This document shows positions 15,634 to 24,334 of a DNA stretch of 26,009 nt, in pieces (within the stretch, counting starts at the first letter, position 1; each line of letters starts with the position of its first letter). The stretch is from CAZOVB01 sp964583095 (lineage in GTDB: Bacteria > Planctomycetota > Phycisphaerae > SM23-33): positions 1 through 26,009 of the forward strand of contig CAZOVB010000063.1 of assembly GCA_964583095.1 (NCBI GenBank), read 5' to 3'. The position numbers and the translations under genes were made by a program. The notes under the pieces are model-generated. The model did no database searches, was not told the origin of the DNA, and saw nothing but the letters and a program-made list of their open reading frames with translations.

Positions 15634-16504
15634 TCTCTTGGGTTTCCGGGCCGGCCCCGTATGTCTGTGAGGCCAGGACTTCCAGGTCAAAGGCTTCCTT
15701 GCGGATGCGTAGATCGAAATACATCAGGGCCATTGCACCGGCGGTAATCGGCATCAGGAGAATGTGGATCCCCGTCTCCAGGAGTGTCTGCACATAATAG
15801 GTGGTCTGGAAACTCTCGAAGTTCATGGCAAAAGTTGCAAGCTTGGCGATCGCCCCGGCTGCCCAGGAAAGCACAAGAATCACCAGCCACAAGCCCAGAA
15901 TGCGCATGGCGTTGGATTTGGCAAGCTTCCAGCTTCTGCCCAGCGAGGCAAAGGCACCCTTTCCTTCGATGGCCACGATCGGCGAAGCCAGGGCATACCG
16001 CAGGGCGAAGATGATCCCCGGTATGATCAGCAGAACAAGACCCACCGTAACCAACAGGCCGTAGAGAATGCCCACTGCGATCAGCGAGAGCAGGCGGGGC
16101 AGCACGAAGCGGTAAACTTTCCCCACCCCCGGCCTGCGTCCCAGGTACGCCTCTGCCATTCCCTTGGACATCGCTCCAGTGGCGAGACTGTTGGCGAGGA
16201 TCGACAGCCCGGCCAACAGAAGAATAGGCACCAAGAAGGACAAGAAGCTTGAACCCTCCTGACGAGCTTGGTTGCGCTGGATCGGCACCCCTTCTTCGTT
16301 GTAAGTCAACTCCCTTTGATGGGTTTGGACTTCCCCCTGAGAGGCTTCAAACAATATTTCCGACATGCCGATGTTCAGGAACATCATCGGTATCTGGATG
16401 ATCGCCACGATCGTTATCATGGCCAGGAAATGTCTGCGGTAGAGACGAAAACTCCTGTCGAGGATCTCCCCGACGGTCATAGGTCTGAGAACTGTCTGCT
16501 CCAT
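15611..16504 (-). CDS. Multi-pass membrane protein, glycerophosphodiester phosphodiesterase membrane-domain-like
   Basis: A 297-aa integral membrane protein with about six hydrophobic segments. The opening RPMTVGEILDRSFRLYRRHFLAM is typical of the GDPD-membrane-domain/YciC-like proteins found without any catalytic domain. A second conserved part is LIIPGIIFALRYALASPIVAIEGKGAFASLGRSWKLAKSN. There is no phosphodiesterase domain, so an enzymatic role is not supported. ATG at 16502-16504 has a weak GAAAGGG six to seven bases upstream. It is first in the minus-strand arm and its last 23 bp overlap the DUF4129 start. This family recurs next to DUF4129/MoxR sets. Confidence 0.82.
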   Translation of the reverse strand: MEQTVLRPMTVGEILDRSFRLYRRHFLAMITIVAIIQIPMMFLNIGMSEILFEASQGEVQTHQRELTYNEEGVPIQRNQARQEGSSFLSFLVPILLLAGLSILANSLATGAMSKGMAEAYLGRRPGVGKVYRFVLPRLLSLIAVGILYGLLVTVGLVLLIIPGIIFALRYALASPIVAIEGKGAFASLGRSWKLAKSNAMRILGLWLVILVLSWAAGAIAKLATFAMNFESFQTTYYVQTLLETGIHILLMPITAGAMALMYFDLRIRKEAFDLEVLASQTYGAGPETQENASEDTM

Positions 16505-17153
16505 GGTTTGCCCTTTCTTTTTCCCTGAGGGTAATGACCCGATGAAAATGAACTACGAAAAGCAAAGCCTTTCGGCCGGACCCATCCTGCCCCGACGCTT
16601 CGATCCTGGCAAGGATTCGAAAGCTGATTTGCGAAAAAAAATACTCCTCCATAAAGATTCAGCTTGGCCGGCGGGGTCGGTATATCCGGGGCTCGAAGGT
16701 GGGTGAAGCGTCGATTTCGTCCAAAGCCGGAAAGGCTAGGGAACTGCCGCGCAGTGGATTTACTGAATTGTGCGATGGTTTCAGGGTCAGCTCATGGGTG
16801 GCTTCGGGGGTTTCCGGTCGGGCACGGGGGGGTCCTGTGCCTGATCGCAGCCTGGGCGATGTTCTTCTTATGCGCGGGCTTGGCAGGGAGTCTGAGACCC
16901 AAACCTGGAGCCGACGGCTGCCTGGGAGGTCCGGCCCTGCTGCCGGCTGCGGCCTGTTACCTCTGGCCAAGAGCCAACAGCCACCGGCGGATGCATCCGG
17001 CGCCAAGGGTCCCAAGACAGGCCGGGGCGCAGCGGCCCGCGAGGGGGGACACGTCCAATCATTCCTGATAGATCCCTTCCCTGTCGGGGCTGAATTCGGT
17101 ATGATTGCGACGTTGTGGAGATCTCGCCGAAGACAAGCAGGAAGGGCCTGAGT
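16505..17153. other. Non-coding stretch between divergent operons
   Basis: About 650 bp with no convincing gene: open frames lack ribosome sites and known motifs. Small stems occur at about 16722-16735 (AGCC pairing with GGCT around a GGAAA loop) and 16742-16754 (ACTGC-CGC-GCAGT). An A8 run lies near 16634. A plausible -10 for the FlgI-like gene is at the far end. The length suggests untranslated leaders or regulatory sites for both sides. Confidence 0.5.
17077..17105 (+). promoter_or_regulatory. Promoter candidate for FlgI-like lipoprotein gene
   Basis: TATGAT (17100-17105) matches five of six -10 positions, with a poor TTCCCT (17077-17082) as -35 at 17-bp spacing. The predicted leader is about 42 nt and carries GAAGGG seven bases before the ATG. 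Confidence 0.35.
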
Positions 17154-18863
17154 ATGAAGCATCGCATCGCCTGGAGTACGTTGATCGCTGTTGGGGGGAT
17201 CTTCGCGGTCCTGCTTACCGGCTGCGAGGAGAAGAAGACCGTGGCTGAGCCCCAGGTCGAACTGCCTGCCCTGCCTGCGATCCTGGAAGGAACGGTCGCA
17301 CAACATGCCCGCATGCTCGATGCCGGGTACATGCCCGTGGCCGGCTATGGCCTGGTCGTCGGCCTGGGCGACCAGGGCTCCCGTGAAGTCCCGCCCCGCC
17401 TGCGGACGCGGATGACGGAATACCTGGGCAAGCAGGGCCTGGGCTGGTACCGGTACAAGACCGAAGACCTCAGCCCCATGATGGTTCTCCAGGATCCGGA
17501 TACCGCGATTGTCCGGGTGACCGGCAAGATCCCGGCCGGGGCCCCAAAAGGAACTGTTTTCGATGTGGAAATCCGCGCCCTGGGCTCGGACGTTACCAGC
17601 CTGGACGGCGGGGCTTTGATGCCCGTGGAACTCAATCGCGAGCGGCCCGGGGTGGACGTGGCGACCACCCACCTGCAGGTCTGGGCCGAGGCCATGGGCC
17701 CGATCTATATCAACCCGTTTATCGACGCCGAAGATCCGACCAACCAGAGCAAGTTGCTCTCCGGGCGCATCGTGGGCGGGGGCAAGGTCACCAAGTCCAG
17801 CGATGTCTACCTCCAGATGTTCGGAGCCGGCGACTACGCTTGGGCGTCCAACATCGAAGACGCCATCAACAAGCGGTTCGGCATGGCCGGCCGGAGCAAG
17901 GTCGCCCGGGCCCAGGACGCTTCGCTGATCCAGATCAACGTACCTTATCCCCATCGCAAGCATTACCGCGATTTTCTGGCCCTGGTGCAGTATCTGCCCC
18001 TCCGGCAGGACCGCGAACGCTACGCCAAACAGCTAGCCGAGGCCCTGGTGGAGGCCCCCGAGAGCGAAGCGTTGACCATTTCCCTGCTGCTACAGGGGCT
18101 GGGGAAGCGGAGCGTGGCTTTTATCCGTCCTCTCTACACGCATGCTTCGGACCGAGTGGCCTTCTACGCCGCCCGGACGGGGCTGCGGCTGGGCGATGTC
18201 GATCAGGCGGGCATGGTCCTGGGCGCGATGGCCGAGCGGAAAGACTGCGAGTTCCGCTATGAGGCGATCACGGAACTGGGCCGGCACGGGGAGGTTTACT
18301 CGCAGCTCGGGACGCTTCGCAGACAGTTGAGCGACCCGGACGCGGAAGTCCGCATCTTGGCCTACCGCGCTTTGCTGGAACACAACGACGGGGCGAGGAT
18401 CACGCGGCACACCCTTCTGGACGACATCCCCCTGGACATCGTGGAAAGCACCGGCCCGCACACGATTTTTGCCTTTTCCACGCAGGATCCGCGGATTGTG
18501 GTTTTCAGCAGCAATATCAAGCTCAGCCAGGACATCTTCCTGGAAATGCCCAACGAGTTGCTCATTGTCAATGCCAGGCCCGGTTTCGAGCGGGTCAAGG
18601 CGTGGCGGAAGGTTCCCCGCAAGGATACCTACACGGATATGAATACCTCTTCGCGGGAACTGCACGATTTCATCCTGATGATCGGGACCAGTCCCAAGCA
18701 ACAGTCAATGGTCGTCGAGCATGTGAATTCCGAGACGGGAGAGGTGGTCTCCGAGCGGGTCTTCGAGCACCGCGGGCTGGGACTGACCTACAGCCAGGTC
18801 ATCGGGGTCCTCCAGCGGATGTGCGCTGCGAGGCAGATCTCGGCCCGTTTCGTCCTGCGATAG
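17154..18863 (+). CDS. Lipoprotein with FlgI (flagellar P-ring)-like domain
   Basis: A 569-aa predicted lipoprotein. The signal peptide ends in a lipobox LLTGC with Cys24. Residues about 50-290 resemble FlgI: GYGLVVGLGDQGS, then TAIVRVTGKIPAGAPKGTVFDVEIRALGSDVTSLDGGALMPVEL, matching the flagellar order of a GYGLVVGL strand, a V-x-V-x-A-x-x-P block and a SLxGGxLL turn. FlgI is normally about 370 aa and soluble in the periplasm; here ~200 extra C-terminal residues include a helical, HEAT-like part (about 300-410) and a last domain ending in a beta-rich region. The start is the ATG with GAAGGG upstream. No other flagellar gene is in the window. It could be a P-ring variant or an unrelated ring-forming envelope protein; the FlgI likeness is by motif only. 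Confidence 0.75.
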   Translation: MKHRIAWSTLIAVGGIFAVLLTGCEEKKTVAEPQVELPALPAILEGTVAQHARMLDAGYMPVAGYGLVVGLGDQGSREVPPRLRTRMTEYLGKQGLGWYRYKTEDLSPMMVLQDPDTAIVRVTGKIPAGAPKGTVFDVEIRALGSDVTSLDGGALMPVELNRERPGVDVATTHLQVWAEAMGPIYINPFIDAEDPTNQSKLLSGRIVGGGKVTKSSDVYLQMFGAGDYAWASNIEDAINKRFGMAGRSKVARAQDASLIQINVPYPHRKHYRDFLALVQYLPLRQDRERYAKQLAEALVEAPESEALTISLLLQGLGKRSVAFIRPLYTHASDRVAFYAARTGLRLGDVDQAGMVLGAMAERKDCEFRYEAITELGRHGEVYSQLGTLRRQLSDPDAEVRILAYRALLEHNDGARITRHTLLDDIPLDIVESTGPHTIFAFSTQDPRIVVFSSNIKLSQDIFLEMPNELLIVNARPGFERVKAWRKVPRKDTYTDMNTSSRELHDFILMIGTSPKQQSMVVEHVNSETGEVVSERVFEHRGLGLTYSQVIGVLQRMCAARQISARFVLR

Positions 18864-18916
18864 GCTTGGGCAGGGGCCCGGGCCGAAAAATCAGGCATTC
18901 GAGCATATTGTAGCCC

Positions 18917-18945
18917 TTGACGTCTGAGACTACTACGGATAGTAT
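18917..18945 (+). promoter_or_regulatory. Sigma70-type promoter of smc
   Basis: TTGACG (18917-18922, five of six) and TAGTAT (18940-18945, four of six) are separated by exactly 17 bp. This is the best -35/-10 pair in the window, roughly 185 bp before the smc ATG. The leader between them holds GC-rich sequence with no gene. Confidence 0.6.
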
Positions 18946-19128
18946 GACAGACCATTCGGGAATCCATTTTTCCTGCCGCCGGTCGCAGGCTGAATCTGCG
19001 CTTCTCGCCCGGGGCGGGGCAGGGCTTGGTGTGGCCTTGTGCGGCGCTTTTTCCAGAGGAATGGGCCTTCCCGTTACGTGTACAGATCCGGTTTCCCCTG
19101 CGCGGGGTGCTGAAGGGATGCGGCGCCG

Positions 19129-22100
19129 ATGAAACTTCGCAAACTGATCCTCAGCGGCTTTAAGAGCTTCGCCGATCGAACCCAGTTCGAGTTCGACGAC
19201 GGCATCAGTTGCATCGTGGGCCCCAACGGGTGCGGCAAGAGCAACATCGTCGACGCCTTCAAGTGGGTTCTGGGCGAGCAGTCGGCCAAGAGCCTGCGAG
19301 GCTCGGAGATGATGGATGTGATCTTTAACGGCTCCTCGAGCCGGCGCGCCTGTGGATCGGCCGAGGTCACCCTGGTCTTCGACAACTCCGACGGCACGCT
19401 TCAGCCGGGCAACCAGGGCGAATCGAACAAGACCGACGCCCTGGTCTCCATCACCCGCCGCCTCTACCGCAGTGGCCAGAGCGAGTACCTGATCAACAAG
19501 ACCCCCGCGCGTCTCAAGGACATCCGCGAGATGTTCATGGATACCGGCCTGGGGCGCGACGCCTACGGCCTGATCGAGCAGGGCAAGGTGGAAGCCTTCC
19601 TCCAGGCCTCCCAGGATGACCGGAGGGCGATCTTCGACGAGGCGGCGGGCATCAGCAAATACAAGGCCCGCAAGAAGGAAGCGATCCGCAAGCTCGAACG
19701 GGTCGAACAGAATCTGCTTCGGGTAAGCGACGTACTGGCCGAGGTCGAAAAACGCCTGCGAAGCATCAAATACCAGGCCGGCAAAGCCCGAAACTACCAG
19801 GCCTATTCCGAGCGACTCAAGGAACTGCGGAGCCTGCACCTGCTGGCCCAGTATCACCAGTTGACCCAGAAGCGCAAGGACATCCACAACCGCCTGGAAA
19901 ACGCCACCGACCGGCAGTCGGCTGTAAACGCGCGGATCGGGCAGTTGGAATCCTCTCGATCGGCTGCGGAGGTCGAATCGGTGGACCTGGAGCGCTCGGC
20001 CCGGGATCTCCAGGGAAAATCCGCGGCCGTGGGAGGACAGATCACCACCTGCGAGCAGCGGGCCGAGATGCTCGACGCCCGCTCCCAGGAACTCCAGGAC
20101 CAGCTGGTCCAGGCCTCGCACTCGGTCGAAGAGCTCGAAGCGAGGATCGAAACCGCCCAGGAGCAGCTTGCCGACCGTCAGAAGCAACTCCAGGCCAAGC
20201 AGCAGGAAACCGAGCAGTTGGCCCGGAAGCTCGAAGCCCTTCGCGATGAGCACACCCGGGGCGAGCACGGCCTGGCCGGACAGCAATCGGATCTGGATGA
20301 GCAGAAGAATACGGCCATCGATCTGATGCGTCGCGCAGCCCAGTGCAACAACGACATTACCGGCCTGGGCGTACGGGAGGAGAATCTCTCGGCCCAGAAG
20401 GATCGGCTTGTTCAGCGAAGCAAGCAGATCGACGAAGAGATCGGCCGGACCGACAGCCAGTGCACCCAGGTGCGAAGCGAACTGGATCAGGCCCGAGAGC
20501 GGATCGCCCTCTGCGAGGAGAAGATCGCAGCCGGGGCGAAGAAAGCCGACGAACTCGCCGACGGCGAGCAGCAGCTTCGCGGCCGGCTTGGACAGGCCCG
20601 GGAGAAGCGCTCGGCCCTGCTGAGCCGGATTCACGCCCTGGAAGAGATGCAGCAGCGGCTCGAGGGGGTCGGCAAGGCCGTCAAGAAGATCCTCGCCGCC
20701 GGCAAAGAGGGCAAGCTCGACGTCGTCCAGGGCCTGCTGGGCGAGAGAATCGACAGCGATGTTGAGCACGCGCCCCTGGTGGAATCGGCCCTGGCCGGGG
20801 CGGATCAACTCCTCGTGGCAGACAGCTTCGATGCACTGCTGGCCTCGCGGGAGAAGATCAACCAGGTGGCCGGCGGTGCGGGCGCCCTGGAATTCCTCTG
20901 CCTGGACCGCGCCCGCCCCGGGGAGCTCATCGACGCCTCGTCCTGTACCGAAGTCCGCGGATGCCTGCGGGATTTCATCCGTTGCGATGAAACCACCGGC
21001 CAGGCGGTGCTCTGCCTGCTGGGAAATACGTTCGTGGTGGAGGATCTATCCGCCGCTGCGCGGGCTGCTTCGTCCCTGCCCGGCGGGGCCAGGTTCGTCA
21101 CCCAGGCGGGGCAGGTTCTCGAAGCCGACGGCCGCGTGCGCCTCGGGGCCGGCAAGAGCTCCGGGCTCATCTCGCGCCGAAGTGAACTGACCCAGCTTCA
21201 CAGCCAACGCCAAGAGTTGGAGCAGACCATCGATCAACTCGGCAACGAGTGCCGGTCCACGCGGGAGGCGCGGGAGCAGCTCGAGGCCCGCCAGAAGGAG
21301 CTTCGCACGGAGCAATACGATGCCAACTCGCAGAGGATCGAGCTTCAGTCGCGGCTTTCCAGGCTGGAAGAGCAGCTCCAGCAGCTTCAGCGGGAAAAGC
21401 CCACCGTGGCTTCGGACATCGAAGGCATCGATTCGGAAATGCAGACTGCCGGGCAGAAGAAAGAAGCACTGGCCCAGCAGGTCAAGCAACTGGAAGAGCA
21501 GTCGCAGCAGTGCAACGAGCGGATCGAGCAGACCCAGGACGAAATCGCCGGCGCCCGCCGGACCCAGGACCAGTTGGCCTCGCAGATCACCGAGCAGAAG
21601 GTCGAGCTGGCCTCCCACCAGGAGAAGAAGCTCTCCCTCCGCGACAATCTCCAGTCCCTCCAGCGGGAGATCGAGCAGTTCACCCAGTCGCTCCAGAACG
21701 CCCGGAGCACCATCGAGCTTTCACGCCAGAGACGCCAGGACGCCCTGAAGGGAGCTTCCGAGGCCCGCGAAGAAATCGAAACCTTGTACGCCCAGCAGCA
21801 GGAGCTTTCGAAGGAGTCCGAGGAAATCGAGGAATCCCGCAGGGGCATCAGCGAGAAACTCAACGAGATCCGCACGGGTCTGTCTGAGCAGCGAAAGGCC
21901 TCGGAAGCCTCGGCCGAGCAGGTCAACGCCCTGCGCGTCGAACTCAACGAGTGCGACGTGCGCATCGAGAACCTCATCACCCGGGCCTCGGACGAGGGCA
22001 TGGATCTGACCGAAGCCTACGAAAACTACGAACACGACACCGAACGGAACTGGCAGGAGGTGGCCGACGAGATCGCCGACCTGCGGGGAAAGATCGATCG

Positions 22101-22740
22101 GCTGGGCAACGTGAACCTCGACGCCATCAGCGAGCAGGAAGAGCTCGAACAGCGCCAGGAGTTCCTCACCGGGCAGATCGAGGACATCCGCGAGTCCCGC
22201 CACGAGCTCGACGAGCTGATCAAACGCATCAACCGCGAGAGCCGCGAGTTGTTCCTGGACACCTTCAACGCCGTCCGCGAGAACTTCCAGCAGCTCTTCC
22301 GCAAGCTCTTTGGCGGCGGCAAGGCCGATATCATGCTCCTGGATCCCGACGACGTGCTGGAAAGCGGGATCGAGATCGTGGCCCGGCCTCCGGGCAAGGA
22401 GCTGCGAAGCCTTTCGCTGCTCTCGGGCGGCGAGAAGACGATGACGGCGCTTTCGCTGTTGTTCTCGATCTTCAAATCCCGGCCCAGCCCGTTCTGCCTG
22501 CTCGACGAAGTCGACGCCGCCCTGGACGAAGCCAACACCGAACGCTTCAGCCGACTGGTCCAGGAGTTCGTCCAGCTCAGCCAGTTCATCGTGATCTCCC
22601 ACGCCAAGCGGACCATGGCCATGAGCAACGTCCTCTACGGCGTGACCATGCAGGAGGCCGGCGTCTCCAGCCGGATCAGCGTCCGCTTCGAGGACGTCGG
22701 CAAGACCCTCGACGAGCAGCTCGAACCGGTCGAAGCCTGA
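19129..22740 (+). CDS. smc: Chromosome segregation protein SMC
   Basis: Full-length SMC ATPase (1203 aa, usual bacterial size) of the condensin complex, which acts on the nucleoid in chromosome compaction and segregation. The N-terminal head has MKLRKLILSGFKSFADRT and Walker A GPNGCGKSN (31-39). Long coiled coils flank a hinge at about 530-690 (VQGLLGERIDSD... to SGLISRRSEL). The C-terminal head has the signature LSLLSGGEKTMTALSLLF (near 1094) and Walker B with D-loop LLDEVDAALDEANTERF (near 1123), all intact. ATG at 19129 has AAGGG 11-12 bases upstream, a loose site. Its partners ScpA and ScpB are not in the window. The gene is preceded by its own promoter and appears monocistronic. Confidence 0.98.
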   Translation: MKLRKLILSGFKSFADRTQFEFDDGISCIVGPNGCGKSNIVDAFKWVLGEQSAKSLRGSEMMDVIFNGSSSRRACGSAEVTLVFDNSDGTLQPGNQGESNKTDALVSITRRLYRSGQSEYLINKTPARLKDIREMFMDTGLGRDAYGLIEQGKVEAFLQASQDDRRAIFDEAAGISKYKARKKEAIRKLERVEQNLLRVSDVLAEVEKRLRSIKYQAGKARNYQAYSERLKELRSLHLLAQYHQLTQKRKDIHNRLENATDRQSAVNARIGQLESSRSAAEVESVDLERSARDLQGKSAAVGGQITTCEQRAEMLDARSQELQDQLVQASHSVEELEARIETAQEQLADRQKQLQAKQQETEQLARKLEALRDEHTRGEHGLAGQQSDLDEQKNTAIDLMRRAAQCNNDITGLGVREENLSAQKDRLVQRSKQIDEEIGRTDSQCTQVRSELDQARERIALCEEKIAAGAKKADELADGEQQLRGRLGQAREKRSALLSRIHALEEMQQRLEGVGKAVKKILAAGKEGKLDVVQGLLGERIDSDVEHAPLVESALAGADQLLVADSFDALLASREKINQVAGGAGALEFLCLDRARPGELIDASSCTEVRGCLRDFIRCDETTGQAVLCLLGNTFVVEDLSAAARAASSLPGGARFVTQAGQVLEADGRVRLGAGKSSGLISRRSELTQLHSQRQELEQTIDQLGNECRSTREAREQLEARQKELRTEQYDANSQRIELQSRLSRLEEQLQQLQREKPTVASDIEGIDSEMQTAGQKKEALAQQVKQLEEQSQQCNERIEQTQDEIAGARRTQDQLASQITEQKVELASHQEKKLSLRDNLQSLQREIEQFTQSLQNARSTIELSRQRRQDALKGASEAREEIETLYAQQQELSKESEEIEESRRGISEKLNEIRTGLSEQRKASEASAEQVNALRVELNECDVRIENLITRASDEGMDLTEAYENYEHDTERNWQEVADEIADLRGKIDRLGNVNLDAISEQEELEQRQEFLTGQIEDIRESRHELDELIKRINRESRELFLDTFNAVRENFQQLFRKLFGGGKADIMLLDPDDVLESGIEIVARPPGKELRSLSLLSGGEKTMTALSLLFSIFKSRPSPFCLLDEVDAALDEANTERFSRLVQEFVQLSQFIVISHAKRTMAMSNVLYGVTMQEAGVSSRISVRFEDVGKTLDEQLEPVEA

Positions 22741-22750
22741 TCATCCACCC

Positions 22751-23027
22751 TCACCGGGAACGGATTCTGCAGAGATATGCGCTGTCGCGGTCGCCGGTTT
22801 CCCGGGCGTATTGCAGGGCCCAGGCCCAGTCGATGGCCGGCCTGGCCGCGTGAAAGATCCTTCCGTTAAGGCTCGCGCGAAGGTTTCGACTCCAGTCGAC
22901 CATCTCATCCGAGAGGTAGATCTCCACCCCTTTCACCTGCGGGGCGTTGATGAGGATGACATTGTCGCCCAGCTGGGCCAGGGCTTTTACGGACTTCAAG
23001 CTCCCGGTTGCCCTTGGGTCGCGGATT
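22751..23027 (-). pseudogene. C-terminal remnant of a hydrolase-like gene
   Basis: The minus-strand frame ending at 22751 encodes a protein-like stretch of ~90 residues: GGDIVAIRDP, GVEIYLSDEMVDWSR, LRASLNGRIFHAARPAIDWAWALQYARETGDRDSAY. The pattern (strand, LSDxMVDxxxP-like turn, NGR, charged helix with a GDR/GDP motif) resembles the C-terminal tail of planctomycete secreted peptidases and PHB-depolymerase-like esterases. There is no in-frame start with a ribosome site, and the 5' side runs into the dapL promoter and gene, so the catalytic part is gone. Likely the left-over end of a gene displaced by dapL or by a rearrangement. The homology is recalled, not searched, and the frame's upper limit is approximate. 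Confidence 0.5.
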
Positions 23028-23035
23028 GCTACAAT
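23008..23035 (+). promoter_or_regulatory. Promoter of dapL
   Basis: TTGCCC (23008-23013) and TACAAT (23030-23035, five of six) are 16 bp apart. The -10 is 37 bp before the dapL ATG, and AAGGAG (23059-23064) lies eight bases before it, giving a short clean leader. Confidence 0.55.
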
Positions 23036-23072
23036 ATCTCCTCCCCGCAAACGAAACCAAGGAGAATTCCCG

Positions 23073-24245
23073 ATGGATATCCCCACTGCAGACCGACTCA
23101 ACAAGCTTCCCCCGTATCTCTTCGCGGACCTGCGCCGCAAGATGCGCGAGGCCCAGGCCCAGGGCATCGAGGTCATCCGCGTGGACATCGGCGACCCGGA
23201 CACCTCGGCCCCGGATCCGGTCGTCGATGAAATGGTCCGGAGCGTCCAGGACCCGCAGGATCCCGACAAGCACCGCTACGGCTGCGACCGACCCGTCAAG
23301 GAGTTGCCCGATGCGGTTCTGAGCTACTACAAGCGACGCTTCGATGTCTCCCTCGAGCCCGAGCAGGTCGTGACGACCATGGGCTCCAAGGATGCCATCG
23401 TCAAGTTCTGCATGGGCATTCTGAACCCCGGCGATGTCGGCATCGCACCCCTGCCGGGATACCCGACCTACAACATCGGGCACGTGTTTTGCTCGGCCGT
23501 GACGCATTATGTCCCCCTTCGCGCCGAGAACGGCTTCCTCATGGATTTCGACGAGATTCCCACCGAGGTCTGCCAGCAGGCAAAGATCCTCTGGATCAAC
23601 TATCCCAACAACCCGACCACCGCTACGGCCGATCTGGACTTCTTCCGCAGGGCGGTCGAGTTCGGCCGGCGCAACGACATCCTGATCTGCCACGACGCGG
23701 CCTACATCGACAACGGCTACGACGGCTACCAGGCGCCGAGCATCCTCCAGGTTCCCGGGGCCGACGAAGTCGCCGTCGAGTTCTACTCCCTCAGCAAGGG
23801 CTTCAGCATGACCGGGTGGCGTCTGGGCTTTGTGGCCGGCAACGCCTCGGCCGTCAAGGCCCTGTCCACCGTCAAGGACAACGTGGACAACGGTTCGCTT
23901 CGGGCGATTCAGTCAGCCGGCGTGGTAGCCTTGAACTCGGCCGAAAAGCTCACCTCCGGGCTCAACGAGATCTATCAGCGGCGGCGCGACCTGGTCATCG
24001 AGACGCTCAACGCCCATGGCTGGAACCTTCAAAAGCCTAAGGCGACCATCTACGTCTGGGCCCCGGTGCCCGAGCGGTTCAAGGGAGACAGCGGCCAGTT
24101 CTGCTCCGAGCTTCTGTCCAAGACCGGCGTAATGGTCACCCCGGGCAGAGGCTATGGCCAGACCGGCGAGGGCTTCTTCCGCATCAGCCTGTCCTACCCG
24201 GACGAAACCCTCAAAACCGCCCTGGAGAAGATCGTCAACCTCTGA
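23073..24245 (+). CDS. dapL: LL-diaminopimelate aminotransferase (DapL-like)
   Basis: A 390-aa PLP-dependent class I/II aminotransferase (fold type I) that best resembles LL-diaminopimelate aminotransferase, converting tetrahydrodipicolinate directly to LL-DAP in lysine and peptidoglycan synthesis. Motifs are RLNKLPPYLFADLRRK at the start, DIGDPD, PLPGYPTYNIGH, WINYPNNPTTA and SLSKGFSMTGWRLGF, where Lys242 would bind PLP. The C-terminal FRISLSYPDETLKTALEKI contains the substrate-carboxylate Arg (FRIS). ATG at 23073 has AAGGAG eight bases upstream; the open frame upstream of it is not coding. Other class I aminotransferases are possible, so the name is likely rather than certain. It ends in a strong terminator. 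Confidence 0.82.
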   Translation: MDIPTADRLNKLPPYLFADLRRKMREAQAQGIEVIRVDIGDPDTSAPDPVVDEMVRSVQDPQDPDKHRYGCDRPVKELPDAVLSYYKRRFDVSLEPEQVVTTMGSKDAIVKFCMGILNPGDVGIAPLPGYPTYNIGHVFCSAVTHYVPLRAENGFLMDFDEIPTEVCQQAKILWINYPNNPTTATADLDFFRRAVEFGRRNDILICHDAAYIDNGYDGYQAPSILQVPGADEVAVEFYSLSKGFSMTGWRLGFVAGNASAVKALSTVKDNVDNGSLRAIQSAGVVALNSAEKLTSGLNEIYQRRRDLVIETLNAHGWNLQKPKATIYVWAPVPERFKGDSGQFCSELLSKTGVMVTPGRGYGQTGEGFFRISLSYPDETLKTALEKIVNL

Positions 24246-24265
24246 GAGCAGATCCCCCTGGAATA

Positions 24266-24307
24266 CAAAACGGGCGAGCGACCTCATCCGGCCGCTCGCC
24301 CGTTTTG
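24266..24307 (+). terminator. Bidirectional hairpin terminator between dapL and Tat sulfatase
   Basis: A perfect 15-bp stem (24266-24280 with 24293-24307) holding AAAACGGGCGAGCG and its complement around a 12-base loop. It ends in TTTT on the plus strand, and the AAAA of the other arm gives TTTT on the minus strand, so it can serve both convergent genes. Confidence 0.88.
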
Positions 24308-24334
24308 CATGGTGTCTCACCCCGGGGGGGACGA

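Noticed and set aside
16680..16770. Sequence CAAAGCC...GGCTA reminiscent of a cyclic di-GMP (GEMM) riboswitch
   Set aside because: The upstream GGGCAAACC core, GAAA tetraloop stem and tetraloop receptor are missing, and the stems found are only 4-5 bp.
16664..17068. Possible small membrane protein (hydrophobic run GGVLCLIAAWAMFFLCAGLAG)
   Set aside because: No ribosome site or clear start, no conserved motif, and the surrounding residues look random.
18799..20808. 669-residue open frame antisense to smc
   Set aside because: It mirrors SMC coiled-coil codons and runs across the smc promoter; no domain is recognisable.
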